Below, in pieces: positions 45,714 to 53,345 of a DNA stretch of 64,000 nt (the stretch's first letter is position 1; each line of letters begins with the position of its first letter). Made by a program: the position numbers and the translations under genes. The stretch covers positions 1,798,001 to 1,862,000 of the forward strand of contig NZ_JACOPE010000001.1 of assembly GCF_014287355.1 (NCBI RefSeq). Reading direction: 5' to 3'. The notes below the pieces were generated by a model, which worked only from the letters and a program-made list of their open reading frames with translations, had not been told where the DNA came from and ran no database searches. The stretch comes from Ruminococcus hominis. Its GTDB lineage: Bacteria > Bacillota > Clostridia > Lachnospirales > Lachnospiraceae.

Positions 45714-45753
45714 GTTGCTTTAAAGCACTACGCTTTAAATCGTTACGCTTTAA
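45714..45753 (-). repeat. Three tandem 15-bp repeats in the ABC operon leader
   Basis: TTAAAGCGTA at 45753-45744 and 45738-45729 (minus strand), and the same core TTAAAGCAAC at 45723-45714, at an exact 15-base period. They lie between the promoter and the binding-protein start. The third includes the palindrome GCTTTAAAGC. They may be an RNA- or DNA-binding site for operon control. Confidence 0.6.
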
Positions 45754-45780
45754 CGTGATAAAATGTAAGTCATGTTAATT

Positions 45781-45809
45781 ATTATAGTCTTGTTTTACAT
45801 AATAGTCAA
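45781..45809 (-). promoter_or_regulatory. Promoter of the TrpXYZ-like ABC operon
   Basis: TTGACT (45809-45804), 17-base spacer, TATAAT (45786-45781) on the minus strand, about 100 bases before the binding-protein gene. Confidence 0.85.
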
Positions 45810-45895
45810 GAGGGAATTAGGAGCCATTTGGGGATGGTATGATTCCCCTTAAGTAGACAAGGTAAATAACCAAAATCTACTTAAGGGGGTTTTTT

Positions 45896-46579
45896 ATGTC
45901 TAAATATTCAAAAGAAATAATTATAAAAGTATGTGAAGAATACTTATATGGAAACCTTTCAGAAATGGAATTATGTGATAAATATGGCATTCATTTCAAA
46001 AATGGCAATTCTATTATCACTGATTGGATTCCAAGATATCTTCAGGATGGAGTTGATGCATTTCTTCCTTCTAGTGGTAACAGAAATTATTTATCATCTG
46101 ATAAGATTTCGGCGGTTGAAGATTATATTGCTGGAAAAGGTAGTTTAAGAACGATTGCTGCTCGATACGGAATTCCTTCAAAAGAAACACTTAGACGATG
46201 GGTTTTATTGTATAATGCTAATAGAAAACTTCGGGATTATAATCCTAAACGGGAGGTTTATATGGCAGAATCAAGAAAAAAAACAACCATTGAAGAACGT
46301 AAGAAAATCGTGGATTACTGTATTAATCACAACCACGATTATAAAGGAACAGCAAGTATTTATGGTGTTTCTTATAATCAGGTCTATTCTTGGGTAAGAA
46401 AGTATATTACACAAGGTGAAGAAGGATTAACTGATAGGCGAGGACAACATAAAACAGATGAAGAAGTAGATGAATTAGAACGCCTTCGTAGAGAAAATGC
46501 TCGCCTAAAAAGACAATTACAAGAAAAGGATATGTTGGCTGAATTATTAAAAAAAGTACAGGATTTCGAAAGGATGTGA
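45896..46579 (+). CDS. IS3-family transposase OrfA
   Basis: 227 residues with two helix-turn-helix units (YSKEIIIKVCEEYL... and TIEERKKIVDYCINHNHDYKGTASIYGVSYNQVYSWVRKY) and a C-terminal leucine-zipper-like coiled coil (ELERLRRENARLKRQLQEKD). It binds the insertion-sequence ends. It is longer than average OrfA because of the doubled N-terminal domain. Near the end, TTAAAAAAAG (about 46547-46556) is a classic -1 slippery site, and OrfB lies in the -1 frame, so an OrfAB fusion transposase is expected. Confidence 0.9.
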   Translation: MSKYSKEIIIKVCEEYLYGNLSEMELCDKYGIHFKNGNSIITDWIPRYLQDGVDAFLPSSGNRNYLSSDKISAVEDYIAGKGSLRTIAARYGIPSKETLRRWVLLYNANRKLRDYNPKREVYMAESRKKTTIEERKKIVDYCINHNHDYKGTASIYGVSYNQVYSWVRKYITQGEEGLTDRRGQHKTDEEVDELERLRRENARLKRQLQEKDMLAELLKKVQDFERM

Positions 46580-47541
46580 GGCTTGGAAAACTCCGCTATG
46601 ATTCAAAATTTATGGCAATAAAGTTTTTTTATGAAACAAAGAACTGGAGTATTAATTGGATGTGTAAGCAACTTGAAATATCAAGATCTGCCTACTATAA
46701 ATGGTTGCATCGCGAGATTCCTGAACAAGAAGCAGAAAATATGAAATTGGCAGAACTTATAAAGGAGTATGACGAATGCTTTAATCATATCTTAGGATAT
46801 AGAAGAATGACTTCATGGATTAACCATTTCAACCATACAAGCTATAATCCTAAACGAGTACATAGAATCATGAAAAAGTTAGGAATTCATTCTGCAATTA
46901 GAAGGAAAAAGAAGAACTATACTCCCTCGACACCAGAATCTGTTTCAGAAAATAAGTTAGGCAGAGATTTTTATGCGGATGCTCCTAATAAAAAGTGGAC
47001 TACGGATGTGACTGAATTTAAAGTTCCAGGTACAAACAAAAAATTGTATTTGAGCGCAATACTTGATTTATATGACAGATATCCGGTTGCATATGTAATT
47101 GGCATACGAAATGACAGTAGGCTTGTGTTTAAAACCTTTGATAAAGCACTGGCTGCCAATCCTGAAGCAAGACCACTCTTTCATAGCGATAGAGGATTCC
47201 AATACACTAGTAAAATGTTTCAAAAAAAGCTCAACGAACATGAAATAGAACATTCTATGTCACGTGTTGGGCATTGTATAGATAATGGTCCAACGGAAGG
47301 GTTTTGGGGGATTATAAAAACGGAAATGTATCAAATGTACGAGATAACAGATGAGACATCATTAAGATTTGCAATATCAGATTACATTAAATTTTATAGT
47401 GAGAAACGACCTCAGGATAGGTATCATTGTAAAACCCCACTAGAAATAAGAACGGAAGCCCTTTCCACCGGACAACCAGTTGAATATTTAATTCCACGTA
47501 ACAAACGAATTGAGAAATATAAAGAAAAATGGTGTGCATAG
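46576..47541 (+). CDS. IS3-family transposase OrfB (rve integrase domain)
   Basis: 321 residues. HTH_21-like N-terminus (WMCKQLEISRSAYYKWLHR), then an RNase-H-like integrase core with DDE residues: Asp in KKWTTDVTEFKV, Asp in LFHSDRGFQYTS, Glu in PTEGFWGIIKTEMY, and the typical YNxxRPQ-like end SEKRPQDRYHCKTPLE. The apparent start is a GTG overlapping the OrfA stop, but expression is probably by -1 frameshift as OrfAB. The frame is intact, so the copy may still be active. Confidence 0.93.
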   Translation: MRLGKLRYDSKFMAIKFFYETKNWSINWMCKQLEISRSAYYKWLHREIPEQEAENMKLAELIKEYDECFNHILGYRRMTSWINHFNHTSYNPKRVHRIMKKLGIHSAIRRKKKNYTPSTPESVSENKLGRDFYADAPNKKWTTDVTEFKVPGTNKKLYLSAILDLYDRYPVAYVIGIRNDSRLVFKTFDKALAANPEARPLFHSDRGFQYTSKMFQKKLNEHEIEHSMSRVGHCIDNGPTEGFWGIIKTEMYQMYEITDETSLRFAISDYIKFYSEKRPQDRYHCKTPLEIRTEALSTGQPVEYLIPRNKRIEKYKEKWCA

Positions 47542-47625
47542 AAAAACGACCGCGCATTTCGTACGATCGTTCATCAGCACTTTATTTTAGTTATTTAACT
47601 TGTCTACTTGACAGGAATCAGATCA

Positions 47626-47690
47626 GGACGGGGGTTTCCGGCTTTTTGCTTTGCAAAAAAGCCGGAAAACCTCGTCCCGAATTGGCTCCC
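47626..47690. repeat. GGGACGGGG palindromic element, copy 1
   Basis: GGACGGGGGTTTCCGGCTTTTT (arm from 47626) pairs with AAAAAAGCCGGAAAACCTCGTCC (arm to 47678) across a short loop, then GAATTGGCTCCC. The IS right end lies six bases to the left. A degenerate outer half (GGAGCCATTTGGGGATGG) lies just left of the IS at about 45820-45838, so the IS may have split this element. It could also act as a bidirectional terminator. Confidence 0.7.
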
Positions 47691-47841
47691 GAATTGGCGC
47701 TTTAATTGTTCTTGCACTTCCTTCCCTATTCGTGTTACACTATAACAAAGCATATTTCTTATGAATCTAAGGTGCGTATCACCATCTATTTTCTAATTAC
47801 ATTTCAAAAGTCTATGCTTTTATATCAATCACACATAAAAG

Positions 47842-47891
47842 CAGGAGGCGAATGAAATATTAGATTTAGATTGTCTCCTGTAAAAAGGAGG
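47842..47891 (+). promoter_or_regulatory. Leader with mini-ORF and two alternative Shine-Dalgarno pairings
   Basis: CAGGAGG followed by ATG AAA TAT TAG (47852-47863) forms a three-codon ORF with its own ribosome site. CTCCTG (47875-47880) can pair either with that first site (CAGGAG, 47842-47847) or with the AAAGGAGG (47884-47891) of the nuclease gene. Possible translational switch. The rest of the spacer between 47691 and 47841 shows only a weak promoter-like TTGCAC...TATAAC. Confidence 0.4.
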
Positions 47892-47901
47892 AAAATTAAA
47901 T

Positions 47902-48846
47902 ATGGCAAAACACAAGAAGGCACAAAGAAACCACAAGTACTCGTTGCATTCTCGACAAAGGAAAGTGAACCGTAAGTACAAAGATACTATCTTTCGTATG
48001 TTGTTCAAAGACAGAAACAACCTGCTTTCACTTTACAATGCAATGAACAAAAAAAATTACACCGATGCATCTGCATTGCAGGTAGTAACTTTGGAAAACG
48101 CAATCTATCTGGGGATGAAAAACGATCTGGCTTTTATTATGGATATGAATTTGTATCTGTATGAGCACCAGTCGACCTATAATCCCAACATGCCATTGAG
48201 AGATTTATTCTATATTTCAAACGAATATCAAAAGATGGTAGTTCAACAATCCTTATATTCATCTACGATTCAAAAGATACCTGCTCCAAAATTTATAGTT
48301 TTTTATAACGGTACAAAAGAGATTAATGATTTAACTGAATTCCGATTATCTTCTGCTTACGAATGTCCAACAGAAGATCCTGATTTGGAATTACGCGTAA
48401 CTGTATTAAATGTAAATGATGGCCATAATAAAGCCCTGATGGAGCAATGTCAAACACTCAAGGAATATGCTCAGTATGTAGCACGAGTGCGTAAATATGT
48501 CTCTTCTAACGAATTATCATTGGAAGAGGCTGTAGAGAAAGCAGTAACAGAATGCATAAACGAAAATATTTTACGCGATTTTTTATCATCTAACCGAGCT
48601 GAGGTAATCAATATGAGTATTTTTGAATATGACAAAGAATTGGAAGAGAAAAAACTTCGCAGGGCTGAATTTCAGGCCGGAATGGAGGCTGGTATTGAGC
48701 AGGGGATTGCAAAAGGGCAACAAGACTTACTAATGCAAAAAATCAAAGCAAAACTTGCAAAAGGGAAATCGCTTGAATTAATTGCTGATGAATTAGAAGA
48801 AGATATTTCCGTCATTGAAAAGCTGCTGAACCAGGAGACCATTTAG
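47902..48846 (+). CDS. Rpn-family recombination-promoting nuclease (PD-(D/E)XK)
   Basis: 314 residues. The basic N-terminus is followed by the Rpn/transposase_31 core: YKDTIFRMLFKDRNNLLSLYNAM, the active-site region KNDLAFIMDMNLYLYEHQST with Asp and Glu-x-Gln (PD-ExK variant), PLRDLFYISNEYQK, and PKFIVFYNGT. The C-terminus has the family's GIEQGIAKGQQ stretch and a helical tail. Rpn proteins nick DNA and promote RecA-independent recombination. It is bracketed on both sides by GGGACGGGG palindromes, and its stop codon (TAG) shares a base with the right one. AAAGGAGG precedes the ATG. Confidence 0.85.
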   Translation: MAKHKKAQRNHKYSLHSRQRKVNRKYKDTIFRMLFKDRNNLLSLYNAMNKKNYTDASALQVVTLENAIYLGMKNDLAFIMDMNLYLYEHQSTYNPNMPLRDLFYISNEYQKMVVQQSLYSSTIQKIPAPKFIVFYNGTKEINDLTEFRLSSAYECPTEDPDLELRVTVLNVNDGHNKALMEQCQTLKEYAQYVARVRKYVSSNELSLEEAVEKAVTECINENILRDFLSSNRAEVINMSIFEYDKELEEKKLRRAEFQAGMEAGIEQGIAKGQQDLLMQKIKAKLAKGKSLELIADELEEDISVIEKLLNQETI

Positions 48847-48968
48847 GGACGGGGTTTTCCGGCTTTTTTCTGTAGATGGATAAAAAAATTGGGAAAGTGA
48901 AATTTTTCACCTTCCCAATTTTTTATTTGCCAAATCCAAGAGCCAGAAACCCCCGTCCCGAATTGGCT
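48846..48968. repeat. GGGACGGGG palindromic element, copy 2
   Basis: GGGACGGGGTTTTCCGGCTTTTTT (from 48846) and AGCCAGAAACCCCCGTCCC (to 48959) are the outer arms, followed by GAATTGGCTCT as in copy 1. The arms are separated by an inserted terminator-like hairpin. It sits between the converging nuclease and signal peptidase genes and touches both stop codons. Confidence 0.7.
48882..48927. terminator. Bidirectional terminator inside palindrome copy 2
   Basis: AAAAAATTGGGAA-GTGAAA pairs with TTTCAC-TTCCCAATTTTTT; A and T runs at both ends serve the convergent nuclease and signal-peptidase genes. Confidence 0.85.
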
Positions 48969-48969
48969 C

Positions 48970-49569
48970 TCATTGCTGCTTTTCTTTAATTTTTCGAATT
49001 GCTTCTCGTATAGCTTCTTCTTCCTCTTCCTTCGCTATCTTTTTAGCCATATGGACAGTTCCAACCAAATTGCTAATTAGAATAAGTGCAAGTGGAATTA
49101 ATATGATTGGAATGAATATCAGTGGGTTCGCAACCAGACGCGAAATTTTTCCTATAACTATTGAAGAAGCAACTACCTTCCCTATCAGATATTCACTTTC
49201 GACATTATATGCATCTGTCACATTGTTATTGTCACCTTTGGTAACGAATACTCGTCCTTGCTCTTCTTCCAGGATTTCCACCACACGATGTGTGTTTACC
49301 GCTCCATCGAGTACGGGATCCTGCGAATAAAATGAAATTACATCATTTACCTTTATTGTTTCAGGATCAACTTTTTTTACAACAATCAACGTATCAACAT
49401 CATACGTTGGTTTCATGCTTCCTGTAGTTACCCGTAGTGCCGTATAGCCAAACACCGAAGGAGCTTCTCCTGATTTTGTGAAAATTACTGTACACAACAC
49501 AAAAACTGCTGCAATAATAATCAATACTGAAAAAACATTAATAATGCCAAAAACTATCTTTTTTATCAT
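48970..49569 (-). CDS. SipW-type signal peptidase I (second copy)
   Basis: 199 residues. N-terminal membrane helix (~5-30), then S26B catalytic domain: Ser in TTGSMKPTYD and His (not Lys) in DGAVNTHRVVEI, as in ER/archaeal-type and SipW enzymes, plus GDNNNVTD. A second helix (~145-172, IFIPIILIPLALILIS) is followed by a short charged cytoplasmic tail (KEEEEEAIREAIRKIKEKQQ). Its ATG overlaps the stop of the DUF2357-like gene by four bases. Expected role: cleaving the SipW-type signal anchors of the exported proteins encoded upstream in the same unit. Confidence 0.9.
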   Translation of the reverse strand: MIKKIVFGIINVFSVLIIIAAVFVLCTVIFTKSGEAPSVFGYTALRVTTGSMKPTYDVDTLIVVKKVDPETIKVNDVISFYSQDPVLDGAVNTHRVVEILEEEQGRVFVTKGDNNNVTDAYNVESEYLIGKVVASSIVIGKISRLVANPLIFIPIILIPLALILISNLVGTVHMAKKIAKEEEEEAIREAIRKIKEKQQ

Positions 49570-51677
49570 TTATCTTCTCCGTCATTTTTTGTATTCTTAC
49601 GCTCCTTACGTTCCTGAAGTGCTTGAACGATATAATGTGACAGACTGTTAGCTTCTGCTTTATCTTCTGCTTTTTCTTTTGCTTTCTGTGCTGCTTTCAC
49701 CTGTTTTTCAGTCACTTTCTTAATTGACTCGATTTCTTTTTGTGTTGCTTTCTTAGCTGCCTTCATTTCTTCCTTAACTGCTTTTACTTCTTCCTTAGCC
49801 GCCTTTACTTCTTTTCGAGCATTTTCCTTAACTTCCGCAATTTTCTCTGCCGCCTCACGCTGCTCTTCCGCAATTTCCTCGGCCGCTTTTCTCTGCGCTT
49901 CTGCAACTTCCTCCGCCGCTTTTCTCTGCGCTTCTGCAATCTTTTCTTCTGCAATTTTTTTGGCTTTTGCGAGCTGATTCTGGGCTTCTTCCTTTATTGC
50001 AAACACGCTTGCATCTGACTCTCTCTGAATTGCCGCAATTTCATTTGCCGCATTTTCTTTAGCTTCTGCAACTTCTCCGGCAGCTTTTTCCTGCGCTTTT
50101 GCAATCTTTTCTTCTGCAATTTTCTGGGCTTTTGCAAGCTGATTCTGGGCTTCTTCCTTTATTGCAGACACGCTTGCATCTGACTCTCTCTGAATTGCCG
50201 CAATTTTCTCCGCCGCCTCACGCTGCGCTTCTGCAACTTCTTCTGCTGCTTTTCTCTGCGCTTCCGCAACCTCTTCTGCCGCCTTTTTCCGCTCTGCCGC
50301 AACTTCCTCGACCGCCTCATGCTGCATCGTCTCAACCATCATTCTGGCTTCTGTCTGTGCCTGCTCTACAGCCTCTTGTGCCTCGGCCCGTGCTTGTTTT
50401 TCATCCGCAAGCTGCTTTTCATAAGCCGCCATTTCTTCTGAATGCTGTTGCTCTAATTCTGCCTGCTGTTCTTCTAATTGCGCTCTGATCTGATCTAAAT
50501 ATTCTAATTGCTGATTCAATGACTCCATCTGAAATTGAAGTTCTGAAACAGAATTTTCCAATTCTTCTCTCTTCGCAGTCTCTTCTTTTAATTTTTCCTC
50601 TGCATCGAGCTGTGCCTGAGTCACTTCTTCTACAAATACTCTGCGTATCTCTACATCCGGAATATTGCGATCTTCTACAATTTCTTCTTTGATTTCTTTT
50701 ACAAACTTTGGTTTTACAGGCTCACGTTTCTTTGTCTCAATCTCACTCATCTTGCGCGGATCAGATACAAGAAGACTCTTGAACACTGTATAATTTGTAA
50801 TCATATTGATATACATCTGTAACAAATATTCTTCATCGAACTGTAATGTAGAATCCTGCTCTTCAATGGTATATCCGACTTCATCATAGCCTTCGATGAA
50901 CTGCCATAATTTATAACAAGTACGATAATCCGGATCTTTCATCATCAAGTTTGTTCGCTGGATCGGACTATGTACTCTGGAACAGCCATTCATGATATCG
51001 CAAAATGAACTGGTGCGTAAAACTCTGGACATTCTGCGCACACGGTCGATACGCTTGAATATGTCCATGTTGTCATTGTCATTTTCCACAAGACTCTGAC
51101 GATTTTTTATCGTCATCTCAACTTTATAAGAAATCTCTTCATATGCATCGTCAACCTTGCTTTCCATGCTCATTACATTGCAAGTCTCATCTCCTGTCGA
51201 CCAGAAGATTACATCTGTTCGTTTGTCTACAAACGCAAACAAACGCTGAATCAGATGATACACGAAACGATTCTCATATAAGTCATAGCTTTCTTCTGTT
51301 GTTACATTTAAAATCTTTGTCGGCATAATGTCACCGGCTTCATTTGTCGTAATATACTGTGTATTCTGGCTTAAATGCCGAACACTGTCTGCCGTAATTT
51401 TCTTTGCAAGTGCAACCGGCACAACTTCCTCTGAAGTTGTAATAAAACGACGTGGCTTGTCCACAATATTGAAAATGGCTTCGATTCCTTCTTCTACTAC
51501 TGTAAGCCAGCGCTCATCTACAACCTTATGCAATATTCGGTTTTTCTGTTCCAGAGTATTGTCCCCGGCCTGTATCATTTCAAACAGGTATTGGAAATAT
51601 TTATCCTCCTCGAGAGCATACCCTACGCCTTCTGTGTATTTCGAATATAATTCATTAATCGTATCCGCCATTTTCAT
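49566..51677 (-). CDS. DUF2357-like (McrC N-terminal-like) protein with long hendecad coiled coil
   Basis: 703 residues. The N-terminal ~340 residues resemble DUF2357 proteins, the partners of McrB-like ATPases (LNVTTEESYDLYENRFVYHLIQRL, RRFITTSEEVVPV). No PD-(D/E)XK nuclease follows. Residues ~350-450 are an ordinary coiled coil, and ~453-673 (DNA ~49659-50321) are about 20 consecutive 11-residue units such as KAAEEVAEAQR, a right-handed hendecad coil. A 55-residue (165-bp) block is duplicated almost exactly. No membrane segment is seen. It lies directly downstream of the AAA+ gene and probably binds that ATPase with its DUF2357 part. Function unknown. Confidence 0.75.
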   Translation of the reverse strand: MKMADTINELYSKYTEGVGYALEEDKYFQYLFEMIQAGDNTLEQKNRILHKVVDERWLTVVEEGIEAIFNIVDKPRRFITTSEEVVPVALAKKITADSVRHLSQNTQYITTNEAGDIMPTKILNVTTEESYDLYENRFVYHLIQRLFAFVDKRTDVIFWSTGDETCNVMSMESKVDDAYEEISYKVEMTIKNRQSLVENDNDNMDIFKRIDRVRRMSRVLRTSSFCDIMNGCSRVHSPIQRTNLMMKDPDYRTCYKLWQFIEGYDEVGYTIEEQDSTLQFDEEYLLQMYINMITNYTVFKSLLVSDPRKMSEIETKKREPVKPKFVKEIKEEIVEDRNIPDVEIRRVFVEEVTQAQLDAEEKLKEETAKREELENSVSELQFQMESLNQQLEYLDQIRAQLEEQQAELEQQHSEEMAAYEKQLADEKQARAEAQEAVEQAQTEARMMVETMQHEAVEEVAAERKKAAEEVAEAQRKAAEEVAEAQREAAEKIAAIQRESDASVSAIKEEAQNQLAKAQKIAEEKIAKAQEKAAGEVAEAKENAANEIAAIQRESDASVFAIKEEAQNQLAKAKKIAEEKIAEAQRKAAEEVAEAQRKAAEEIAEEQREAAEKIAEVKENARKEVKAAKEEVKAVKEEMKAAKKATQKEIESIKKVTEKQVKAAQKAKEKAEDKAEANSLSHYIVQALQERKERKNTKNDGEDK

Positions 51678-51701
51678 CCATTTCCTTACTTTTCAATATA
51701 A

Positions 51702-53339
51702 TTAATACAAGTTCTGAATGCGTCTTAAGTATTCTTTACTATCCGGCATTCCGTCTTCACCAAATGTCTTATCTATATAACTGATCAGACCTGTGATCTC
51801 ATCTCTTACAAAGCTGACATTCATACTTTCAAATTTCTTGAGCACTTTTCGTGCGATAATGTAATCCATACCGCCCAATTCTGTACCGCCACATGCAACA
51901 TAAACCGGAATAAAGTCATATAACTGCTTCATAATACGGTTTCCAAAGGCAAGCTTAAATCTTGTGATCAGATAACTATCCAGCTTCTGCATCTTCTCCA
52001 TCAGTTCCTCACTGATTGGATAATCCTCTTTTGCTTTCTGGAACATATATTCCAGATGTTCTGCAGTAACATCACACGACGGATACATCTCACATTCAAA
52101 TTCATCGGCTCTTTCATTCAACTCAATCGGCATTGCACGGTCATATACTTTATCCGTAATTGTAAATGTCGAATCATCATTATTCGCAGTACCGATAAAC
52201 CACGTAGAATCTGCCACATGAATTTTACCGTTATCCATTTTATAAGGGTCACCCTTCCAGGCTGTCGGTACAAGATCCAAAATCCATTCATCCTTGCTCG
52301 GCATTTCCAGTACAGATAACATTTCTGCAAAATAATACTCAATACGTGCAAGGTTCATCTCATCTAACACGATCAATGTCGGAGTCTGATTGTAGTTTGC
52401 TTCATACAAAGCCCTCAAAAACTCTGTCTCGTTAAATTTCTTTGAAAATTCATTAAAATAACCCAACAATTCGGAACGGTCACGAAATGACGGCTGCACG
52501 GAAATAATGGTTGCCGGGTTATCCATATAACGGCTAAATGAATATGGAAGACTTGTTTTACCGGTACCGGAAATACCTTCCAAAATCAACAGCTTACTTG
52601 CTGCCATGCCAGCCACAAATCTTCTGACAATCTCCGGTGTATAATAAAGCCCCATCTGGCTTGCCGCAAACATACGATACCCTTCTGTAAATTCCTGAAG
52701 CGAAATCTCGTTGTCATACTGTGGTGGCTGAAAATCCTTATATTTTACATCCACAAGCGAAAGCTTCGGGAAACGATGTGCTACATTTGTATCTTCCTTT
52801 CCCTCTATCACTGCACGCACAAGAGGTGCCTTGTTTGGATCCGTATTTTCAACCATTGCCTCCATCGCTCTTCCGGATGGAATTTCATTTCCGGTAACAT
52901 TCTCCAGACTCGGAATCGTATCCTCCGTCAATGCAGAGGCTCCCATATATGGAATACGCTCCACACCACCCATCGCATTTACTTTCAATGCAAGAATACT
53001 GTTCTTCTCTTCCATCAAATCTAACACCTGTTTGTTCAGTCTTCCAATCTCCCGATACAATGTTGCATTGTCTGTATTGTCTGCTTTTAACTGGTGATGC
53101 AAAATCATACGGCGAATCAGAAGTATGATGATCACTATCGGAATCGCCAGTAATAAAAGCATCAAAAGTACTGATAAAATCTTAGCGAGAATATTCAATG
53201 TTGGAAAATAGGTTTTAAATATCAGGAAATATTGAACCCATCCTGTTATAAACAATCTGATAAATGCTGCAACCCAGGTTACAAGGTTGTATACAACCTG
53301 GGACAACACTTCATACGCAAACTTTAAAAATTCACTCAC
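51702..53339 (-). CDS. Membrane-anchored McrB-like AAA+ ATPase
   Basis: 545 residues. Two hydrophobic helices near residues 15-41 and 49-79, then a short coiled segment, then an AAA_5/McrB-type motor: Walker A GISGTGKTS (255-263), Walker B LIVLDEMNL (~322-330) followed by ARIEYYFAEMLSVLE as in McrB relatives, sensor WFIGTANNDDSTFTITDKVYDRA. The start is GTG with GGGGAGG upstream. Unlike restriction McrB there is no DNA-recognition domain, and the protein is inserted in the membrane. It sits between a signal peptidase and the DUF2357-like gene, so I infer an energised step in surface-protein export or assembly. Confidence 0.82.
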   Translation of the reverse strand: MSEFLKFAYEVLSQVVYNLVTWVAAFIRLFITGWVQYFLIFKTYFPTLNILAKILSVLLMLLLLAIPIVIIILLIRRMILHHQLKADNTDNATLYREIGRLNKQVLDLMEEKNSILALKVNAMGGVERIPYMGASALTEDTIPSLENVTGNEIPSGRAMEAMVENTDPNKAPLVRAVIEGKEDTNVAHRFPKLSLVDVKYKDFQPPQYDNEISLQEFTEGYRMFAASQMGLYYTPEIVRRFVAGMAASKLLILEGISGTGKTSLPYSFSRYMDNPATIISVQPSFRDRSELLGYFNEFSKKFNETEFLRALYEANYNQTPTLIVLDEMNLARIEYYFAEMLSVLEMPSKDEWILDLVPTAWKGDPYKMDNGKIHVADSTWFIGTANNDDSTFTITDKVYDRAMPIELNERADEFECEMYPSCDVTAEHLEYMFQKAKEDYPISEELMEKMQKLDSYLITRFKLAFGNRIMKQLYDFIPVYVACGGTELGGMDYIIARKVLKKFESMNVSFVRDEITGLISYIDKTFGEDGMPDSKEYLRRIQNLY

Positions 53340-53345
53340 GGTTCT

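Larger units (their letters stand above)
45840..47620 (+). mobile_element. IS3-family insertion sequence (IS150-like)
   Basis: About 1.78 kb with imperfect terminal inverted repeats of roughly 37 bp. The left end starts TGATTCCCCTTAAGTAGACA at 45840; the right end, read inward from 47620, starts TGATTCCTGTCAAGTAGACA. The shared inner part continues with A(G/T)TTAAATAAC-like sequence. Two overlapping transposase frames with a slippery A7 sit inside. No target-site duplication is evident (left flank GGTA, right flank GATC), suggesting an old copy or rearranged flanks. Confidence 0.85.

Noticed and set aside
45714..45780. Tryptophan T-box or TRAP site in the TrpXYZ-like leader
   Set aside because: No T-box sequence (AAxxxAGGGUGGUACC-like) and no closely spaced GAG/UAG triplets; only 15-bp TTAAAGC repeats.
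46576..47541. OrfB as an independently translated gene
   Set aside because: Apparent GTG start has no ribosome site of its own; the A7 slippery site and -1 frame point to an OrfAB frameshift product.
49955..50205. CRISPR-like direct repeats
   Set aside because: The 165-bp repeat is coding and explained by duplicated coiled-coil hendecads; no spacers or cas genes.
49566..53339. A working McrBC restriction or phage-defence system
   Set aside because: No nuclease domain, no DNA-recognition domain, ATPase is membrane-anchored, and all neighbours are secretion genes.
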